From positions 1,419,147 through 1,483,146 of the forward strand of contig CAJNDS010002102.1 of the NCBI GenBank assembly GCA_905221605.1: 64,000 nucleotides of DNA, written 5' to 3'. Of this stretch, positions 60,801-64,000 are shown in pieces (positions within the stretch are counted from its first letter, which is position 1; each line of letters begins with the position of its first letter). The position numbers and the translations under genes are program-made. The notes under the pieces were generated by a model. The model was given only the letters and a program-made list of their open reading frames with translations, was not told where the DNA came from and did no database searches. The stretch is from Symbiodinium natans. Lineage: Eukaryota > Sar > Dinophyceae > Suessiales > Symbiodiniaceae.

Positions 60801-63690
60801 CAAAACCATCTGATGTTCAAAATGAGGGTGGAAAAAAAGGGGGTGAAAACTAAGTGTTTCTGGGGGTCTCGGTGTCTGAGGTCTGGGGTCTGGCGGCACA
60901 GCCCGAAGAGGCTTCAAGTAAGGAAGCCTGGCTTTGAGATCTCTGGCAATTTCCAAGAGTCCAGGACCCAAAGGCTGAAGTCTTAAGGGTAAGGGATTCC
61001 TATCTTAAGCCTTAGAGGCCGCCTTTTAAGCTTGAGGCTTACTTGGTTTCCCGGCCCGCCCCTGTCTCCGAAATTATTATTGCCAAACCTTCTTTATTGT
61101 CATGTTGGAGGCCCGTAAGGTTTCTAATCTCGAGCCCCGGCGGGTAGGGATTTCGGCAAGGAAGCCTGGCTTTGAGACTTCTGGCGGTTTCCAGGCTTCC
61201 AGAACCCGAAGGCTGAAGTTTTAAGCTTAAGGGAGTCTTACGATTGTTTTAAGCCCTTAGATCAGGACCCGAAGGCTCGAAGGCTGAAGTCGCAGGTGCT
61301 GCTGTAGTAAGGCTGTCTGTCTCAGCCTCTGGAGCGGCAGCAATCTCAAACGAGATCTGCCTCTGTAACGACCCAAGCTGAAGCTTCGGGAGCTCTTCGG
61401 ATGAAAAGACATTTCTGCCAATAATGTCACCTCATGACTATTTTCATCGTTCCCTCCTATGTGGCTTTGTTTACACACATGTCAGCCCGAAAGCCTCCCT
61501 CAATGGAAAGTAGTCTTGGACCGGGACCCTCCGGCCTGCCGAATTTTAGAATTCTCACCCCTACTTAGAAAATTTAACGTTTGCATTACAGCCAACAAAA
61601 CCCCCGGCATGAGCGGTCATGCTTTGTGCGTTTTGACGTGTAGAGTCGAGGCAGCTGTCTGCCTTCGTTGTAGTGCGGTCTCTTTTTCGCTTTCTGAGTT
61701 TCTGAGCTCGGTTTTGCCTCTGCTTTGCCCTACTTGTTGCTGGGCTGTTCGTTGCGCGTTCAAATCGGTTTCCACTTGCTGTGCCTGACCGCTGATAAAC
61801 ATATCTATATATATATATATATAGATGCATAAATTAATCAATAAATACACATATATATATATATAGAAAACCACTCCATATGAAGAGATATGAATGAACA
61901 AACATGTTCGTAGAGCACAGCACGAGCAGGAGGGTTAAGGATGGCTGTCAACACGGTCCCTGCGGAGGCTCACGCGGCTTCCCTGGACACCTTGAAAAAG
62001 GCCCATGGCAGTCTGCTAAGCGCGTGCCCCAGCTGAAGCTTCAAACTTTTGTGCCTCGTTGTCTTTCAGATTCCTCTACGAAGAACCCACGCAAACTGGG
62101 GCTTCCGGCTTTTCCGAACTCATGACACGGAGGAATCGGAGCTGCCTCAAAGCCTTTCGGACATAGGATTGAGGCCGCTTGGGGTCTCTGTGAGTTCTGC
62201 ACAAACACGGTTCAGATCTTATGCCGCGCCTGGTCCCCGAGGTGAGAAGCAGTCATTGGAGAAGCCGGCAGCCTAGGCCCACAGGCCCTGAAGCCCACTC
62301 AAGCCCACTGAAGCCCGAAGTTTCAAGCTTTTCGAGGGAGGCAACAGGGTATCAGCAATTCGACCCTCAGCCCTAATCCCCAAGCCTAAGCCCCAAGCCC
62401 CTAAGCCGCAAATTCCTAGGAACCATTGCGCCTTGGCCGAGAGCCTCGACAAGGCGTGGGCTCGGAACAGCCTGGGAAGCGGGGCTACAAGGGATGGCTT
62501 TCCGAAAATGGGCCACTCCGGGGGGGTTCCTAGACAAAGGGTTACTGTAGTTTTTGGGGGTGTATGATATAGGGAATGCCCATGGTGCACTTCTGCGGAA
62601 GCTGCCGGATTCGGGCTTTCGAGCTTGTGATGCTGCATGAAAGTGCTTCCAGCCTTTTCAGTTTCATCCCTGGGTGCGAGGTTGCGGGACTTTGAGCTCC
62701 CACCCCCCTAATCCTAGACGGCCCCCCCCCTTATGCCGCCCTTAAACCCCCCTACCCCCCCACCCTTACCCTACAGCCCCCCGTTTCGCCCCGTTTACAC
62801 CGCTGCACATAATCCTCACTAGTGCGCCCCAAGGTTGCCAATTTTCCAGGGGGTGATTGGGATGCTTGTGTGCTGCGCCTTTGCGATGTGCAGCTGGGAG
62901 GTGCACAGCGCCCTCAGCAGAGCCGCCCTCAGCTCCAGGGTTTGGGAATGCTTGGGGTTTGCGGCTTCCTCTTAACATGAGCGGTTCGCCAAGTTTTAAG
63001 TAGTAAGTAGTCCCGTACGCGTGAGTCTTCTTTATAAAGGTGGACTGGTGCCAGATCCCATCTGAGGCCAGAAGGCTCAGCAGGACGTCACCCACGCCTC
63101 GCTGAGGCCTTGGCACATCACGGGTTCGGCTCCTTTTTTGGGGGTTGCGGGCTGGGGTGCTTGGGTTTGGTGGGATTCGCGCTTCCCTTTTGGGGCTTGG
63201 GGTTTTGCATGCCTTCGACAAGGCCAAAAGCTCTCTGAGGGGTTACTGCGCACGTGCCAGGGAGCGTGTGGACTTCCTGGAGGCTTCACTTGGGGACAAT
63301 GCCGACAAGCATGGCAAGGACCGGCACCTACCGAACAGCGACAGTGTGTTGTGCCTATGTGCACGAAGCCAAATCGTGAAGGGGCCGCGTGACTCCGGCA
63401 CACAGTCCTGTCTGTAGACGTTTCCCTCTGCGTTTGTCCCGTGCGTTGTCTCAATGCCTTGTCGGGTGCTTTGTCCTGCGGCGCCTCTAACTCTTATTCT
63501 GGTGCTCCGGCTCCTGCTCCTCCTCTTGCATCTACACACATTCTCTCAAAGCTGGCCTACGCCTCCAGGAGTGACATCACAATCGGTTCATACATAGGAT
63601 TTTAAGTAGGGGTTTGTCCACGAGAGAGGCCCTGGCGGAGCTCAAAGCCTCGCACGCCAAGATGCTGAGCGGCAAGGACTGCAGGGGGGC
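47401..63690 (+). CDS. Large multi-exon coiled-coil gene built from repeated exon cassettes
   Basis: At least thirty short exons, all on plus, encode charged helical peptides with acceptors AG (usually followed by G) and donors GC, GA or GT. The recurring motif is ER(L/V/M)(D/E)(Y/F)(L/I)E-x-x-(L/M)GDS-x-(D/G)KH-x-K, seen at 51146, 51257, 52303, 53550, 54498+54672, 58812, 59541, 59982+60200 and 63240. Other modules also recur: LAEL(Q/H/K)AK, AK(A/L)-(L)-EMH(A/V)RV, SLDTLKKAH, LRH(T/S)RV(S/A)DER, NLAERLEK, QKA(H/Q)QDVTHASL. Modules appear in the same order twice (53.4-59.1 and 59.1-63.6 kb). Such proteins with a GDSADKHAK motif are, from memory, frequent in Symbiodiniaceae gene sets without a known function; a structural or cytoskeletal role is only a guess. 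Neither the first nor the last exon is identified. It could also be several tandem genes. Confidence 0.6.
47909..48034 (-). repeat. Interstitial telomere array (CCCTAAA)n, about 17 units
   Basis: Nearly perfect CCCTAAA units on plus (TTTAGGG on minus), with one ATCCTAAA and one CCCCAAA variant. An exon acceptor (CATTGCAG) follows only 27 bases later, so the array lies in an intron. Confidence 0.95.
48062..48100 (+). CDS. Coiled-coil exon beside the telomere array
   Basis: After CATTGCAG: VSSLEGKQLETKD. Right border not clear. Confidence 0.4.
48261..48320 (+). CDS. Coiled-coil exon, 20 codons, GC donor
   Basis: After CTGCGCAG: NQLEREMRFRDTSFHQQVQK, then GCCTGT as donor. Confidence 0.55.
48410..48478 (+). 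CDS. Coiled-coil exon, 23 codons, GT donor
   Basis: After GCTGGCAG: VSDLEQDVPVLHEQIAAMKE followed by QAS, donor GTCAAC. Clear heptads. Confidence 0.6.
48550..48600 (+). CDS. Exon, 17 codons
   Basis: After CCTTGCAG: LRILETAWHPHIEDRAR. Confidence 0.45.
48625..48690. repeat. TTGGCTCAGG repeat, about six copies
   Basis: 11-base unit GGCTCAGGTTG in tandem inside an intron. Confidence 0.95.
48814..48867 (+). CDS. Coiled-coil exon
   Basis: After CGCTGCAG: KLAKLEQKTAELDGSFWL. Confidence 0.5.
49120..49235. repeat. TTAGGACG(C/G) 10-mer repeat
   Basis: Starts with TAGGGTTTAGGACGCTTAGG and runs on as 10-base units, as if grown from a telomere-like seed. Confidence 0.85.
49675..49754. mobile_element. 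80-base hairpin MITE with 16-base perfect inverted ends
   Basis: TTGGGATGTTCCCCCT at 49675-49690 and its exact reverse complement AGGGGGAACATCCCAA at 49739-49754. A related but decayed element lies at 53981-54050. Confidence 0.75.
50411..50516. repeat. (ATT)n microsatellite
   Basis: About 15 regular ATT units and then irregular ATT/GTT units. The poly-Ile and poly-Asn frames are repeat products. Confidence 0.97.
50714..50763 (+). CDS. Module K, early copy
   Basis: SEDLHAKLSQHGEVLK, parallel to LAEL(Q/H)AKMTSD of modules at 53369 and 59145. Confidence 0.35.
51047..51112 (+). repeat. Telomere-like TTTAGGG patch in an intron
   Basis: About seven TTTAGGG or TTCAGGG units, G-strand on plus, between modules K and A. 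Confidence 0.85.
51146..51202 (+). CDS. Module A exon, DRVDYLERLMGGSVDRHAK
   Basis: After TTGAACAG, 19 codons, GC donor (AAG followed by GCTGCC). Confidence 0.6.
51257..51331 (+). CDS. Module A/C exon, TDRMEYLEQFMGDSLGKHEK
   Basis: After ACGCTAG: AGHMPF then the motif, GA donor (AAG followed by GAGCCG). Only about 54 bases of intron separate it from the previous exon. Confidence 0.6.
52303..52350 (+). CDS. Module A' copy, DQELAATLGDHADKHGK
   Basis: Ends at AAG before GCCCTC (GC donor). The left border is uncertain. Confidence 0.45.
52790..53335. other. AT-rich intron stretch
   Basis: About 545 bases of AT-rich, low-complexity DNA with a CT run at the right end (53313-53330). It makes the A'-to-K distance here about 1.07 kb against 0.33-0.39 kb in the two later cassettes. 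Confidence 0.6.
53369..53430 (+). CDS. Module K exon, unit 1
   Basis: After CTTGCAAG: ALAELQAKMTSDTKSSHAS. Unit 2 has ALAELHAKVTSDVKSSHSS at 59145. Confidence 0.6.
53464..53515 (+). repeat. Telomere-like patch between modules K and A
   Basis: TTAGGGTTTAGGGCTTGGGT and following units, G-strand on plus. Confidence 0.8.
53550..53613 (+). CDS. Module A exon, unit 1, 64 bases
   Basis: After TGCCAAG: one base plus LAERLKYIEQLLGDSVSKHG and Q, GA donor (CAG followed by GACCGC). Same length and phase as 59541-59604. Confidence 0.65.
53710..53769 (+). CDS. Module B exon, unit 1
   Basis: After CCGAACAG: ELADAKAKLDEMHVRVTGCE, GC donor. Matches the first 20 codons of 59740-59859. Confidence 0.65.
53981..54050. 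mobile_element. Decayed relative of the hairpin MITE at 49.7 kb
   Basis: GGGATGATGGTCGGGGG on the left and AAGGGGGGAGCATCCCAA on the right, with TCCCTATCAGGACTC inside against TCCCTATTAAGGACTG in the intact copy. Confidence 0.5.
54498..54554 (+). CDS. Module C exon, unit 1
   Basis: After TGGGAG: VRLEEHHATLAQRLDFLEK, 19 codons, GC donor (AAG followed by GCTGGG). Intron of 117 bases. Confidence 0.7.
54672..54704 (+). CDS. Module D exon, unit 1, 33 bases
   Basis: After GCCGAAG: AMGDSFEKHAK, GC donor. Same length and phase as 60200-60232. Confidence 0.7.
55513..55527 (+). CDS. Module E, shortened copy
   Basis: After TTTCAG: EMAAK with GT donor (GTGGATGCTG), the last residues of module E at 60392-60439 (AVEKQTREELASTAAK). 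Either a 15-base exon or a broken copy. Confidence 0.35.
55562..55665 (-). repeat. Decayed CCCTAAA-type patch
   Basis: AACCCTAAGCCCTAAGCCCC and following units, C-strand on plus, opposite to the patch at 53.46 kb. Confidence 0.75.
56057..56101 (+). CDS. Module F exon, unit 1
   Basis: After ATCCGGAG: ILRHSRVADERAARE, GA donor. Unit 2 has LRHTRVSDERIARE at 60595. Confidence 0.6.
56409..56460 (+). CDS. Module B' exon, unit 1
   Basis: After TTGAAAG: AHGASLDTLKKAHSSLQ. Unit 2 has AHAASLDTLKKAHGSLLS at 61968. Confidence 0.6.
56794..56830 (+). CDS. Module G, unit 1
   Basis: After TCCGACAG: DKEAAELPEYG. Unit 2 has DTEESELPQSL near 62125. Borders approximate. Confidence 0.35.
57675..57708 (+). CDS. 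Module I exon, unit 1, 34 bases
   Basis: After GTCTTAG: one base plus SHANLAERLEK, GC donor. Same length and phase as 62420-62453. Confidence 0.6.
57778..57829 (+). repeat. Poly-C tract, 52 bases
   Basis: Uninterrupted C run inside an intron, followed at 57840 by AT-rich DNA. Confidence 0.95.
57838..58200. other. AT-rich intron stretch with GAATTTTCA-type repeats
   Basis: AT-rich sequence with repeated GAATTTT/GAAAATTC motifs in both orientations; looks like a separate insertion. No gene. Confidence 0.5.
58475..58514 (+). CDS. Module J exon, unit 1, 40 bases
   Basis: After ACGCTCAG: two bases then QKAHQDVTHASL, GC donor (CTGAG followed by GCACGC). Same length and phase as 63067-63106. Confidence 0.6.
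58812..58902 (+). CDS. Module A' exon, unit 1
   Basis: After CAGCAAG: RSHLHIARERVEFLESTIGD followed by NADKHDKHTK, GA donor. Unit 2 at 63240-63318. Confidence 0.6.
58917..58958 (+). repeat. Telomere-like patch
   Basis: GGGGTTTAGGTTTTTAGGGG and CTTAGGGTTTGAG, directly after module A'. Confidence 0.7.
59145..59206 (+). CDS. Module K exon, unit 2
   Basis: After CCCCGGAG: ALAELHAKVTSDVKSSHSS. Confidence 0.6.
59541..59604 (+). CDS. Module A exon, unit 2, 64 bases
   Basis: After ACTCCCAG: one base plus VSERLDYIEQMLGDSAGKHA and K, GA donor. Confidence 0.7.
59740..59859 (+). CDS. Module B exon, unit 2, 40 codons
   Basis: After CTTTGGAG: ELGEAKARLEEMHARVAECE, then THGEHIDTLKKAHNALTGSK, GC donor just before an in-frame TGA. 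Its second half is what appears as the separate module B' elsewhere. Confidence 0.7.
59896..59950 (+). repeat. Telomere-like patch between modules B and C
   Basis: GGGTTTAGGGTTCAGGGTTT and further units, G-strand on plus. Confidence 0.85.
59982..60050 (+). CDS. Module C exon, unit 2
   Basis: After TTGCGCAG: AKLDEKLVENHASLSQRMDF followed by LEK, GC donor. Intron of 149 bases. Confidence 0.7.
60200..60232 (+). CDS. Module D exon, unit 2, 33 bases
   Basis: After GCTTAAG: AMGDSFDKHAK, GC donor. Confidence 0.7.
60392..60439 (+). CDS. Module E exon, unit 2
   Basis: After CCCAATAG: AVEKQTREELASTAAK, GT donor. Confidence 0.6.
60595..60636 (+). CDS. Module F exon, unit 2
   Basis: After ACTCCAG: LRHTRVSDERIARE, GC donor. 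Confidence 0.6.
60840..61960. other. Long intron-like stretch
   Basis: Between modules F and B' of unit 2. Holds a repeated 50-base stretch with AAGGAAGCCTGGCTTTGAGA (60919 and 61159), an (AT)n run near 61806-61864, and no exon I can defend. Confidence 0.45.
61968..62021 (+). CDS. Module B' exon, unit 2
   Basis: After CCTGCGGAG: AHAASLDTLKKAHGSLLS. Confidence 0.6.
62420..62453 (+). CDS. Module I exon, unit 2, 34 bases
   Basis: After TTCCTAG: one base plus NHCALAESLDK, GC donor. Confidence 0.6.
63067..63106 (+). CDS. Module J exon, unit 2, 40 bases
   Basis: After ATCTGAG: two bases then QKAQQDVTHASL, GC donor. Confidence 0.6.
63240..63318 (+). CDS. Module A' exon, unit 2
   Basis: After CTCTGAG: GYCARARERVDFLEASLGDN followed by ADKHGK, GA donor. 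Confidence 0.65.
63629..63682 (+). CDS. Module K exon, start of unit 3
   Basis: After CGAGAGAG: ALAELKASHAKMLSGKDC. The cassette probably continues beyond the right edge. Confidence 0.5.
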
Positions 63691-64000
63691 CTTCTCTTCA
63701 GCCCTAAAACTCGCTAGACTCAAACAGCCTGGCAAGGCCAAAAACATTCCGATCTTTCTTTTGTTAAATCCGCGCTTCTTATGTGGCTTGGAAGGGCGGC
63801 TACCGCTTTCGGTTTGAGTTGAGGGTGTAGGTCTTGGGCACCCTAAGCCCGTACGACCAACAAAACGAATGGGGGGATCCCGAGCCATCGGGCTGTGTAG
63901 GTATCTGTAGTCAAAGGTAGAGCCCCTGATAGGAGCCAAGGGGCACATGAACCGTCAAAGAGGAAAGGCAACCGCATCACTTAATTCCCAAACTCACAGA

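Overview
The window looks like nuclear DNA of a dinoflagellate, most likely a Symbiodiniaceae-type alga. The signs are many short exons whose best splice sites are GC-AG, GA-AG and GT-AG with a G after the acceptor AG, TTTAGGG-type telomeric sequence inside the chromosome, dense mini- and microsatellites, decayed LINE and DIRS-like elements whose reverse transcriptase dialect is typical of dinoflagellates, and no operons or bacterial promoters. Most long open frames are products of repeats or shadows of other frames; the real coding signal is mostly exons of 30 to 200 bases. Identity is inferred from reading alone, without database searches.

Layout. 0-20 kb is mainly a retroelement graveyard: reverse transcriptase, RNase H and zinc-knuckle remnants, mostly on the minus strand, with a minisatellite cluster at 0.9-2.5 kb, a 249-base (AAGT)n array at 11.9-12.1 kb, and one good intronless gene, a kinase-fold-like protein at 5.5-6.7 kb (minus). 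20.9-22.5 kb is an AT-rich island with a frameshifted DDE integrase. 22.98-30.06 kb is a large repeat structure: 61-base palindromic repeats occur twice in forward and once in inverted orientation, and a 5.2-kb block made almost wholly of nested satellites sits inside the forward array with short inverted ends and a flanking duplication.

32.1-34.8 kb (plus) holds a multi-exon gene that starts with a BTB/T1 (KCTD-type) domain; its exon phases can be chained through several non-GT introns. 35-47 kb contains scattered exon-like pieces of unassigned genes, GAA, poly-G and poly-C tracts, and two copies of a short block that resembles a relict spliced leader plus the 5' end of a message. 47.4-63.7 kb is best read as one large plus-strand gene for a coiled-coil protein built from repeated exon cassettes. 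The cassette order K-A-B-C-D-E-F-B'-G-I-J-A' occurs twice in full (53.4-59.1 and 59.1-63.6 kb) with equal exon lengths for several modules, and a shorter partial cassette precedes it. Its introns are strewn with decayed telomere-like repeats.

The genes share no visible pathway. What links the window is mode of evolution: tandem duplication at all scales, from dinucleotides to 5-kb exon cassettes, in DNA that tolerates non-canonical introns.
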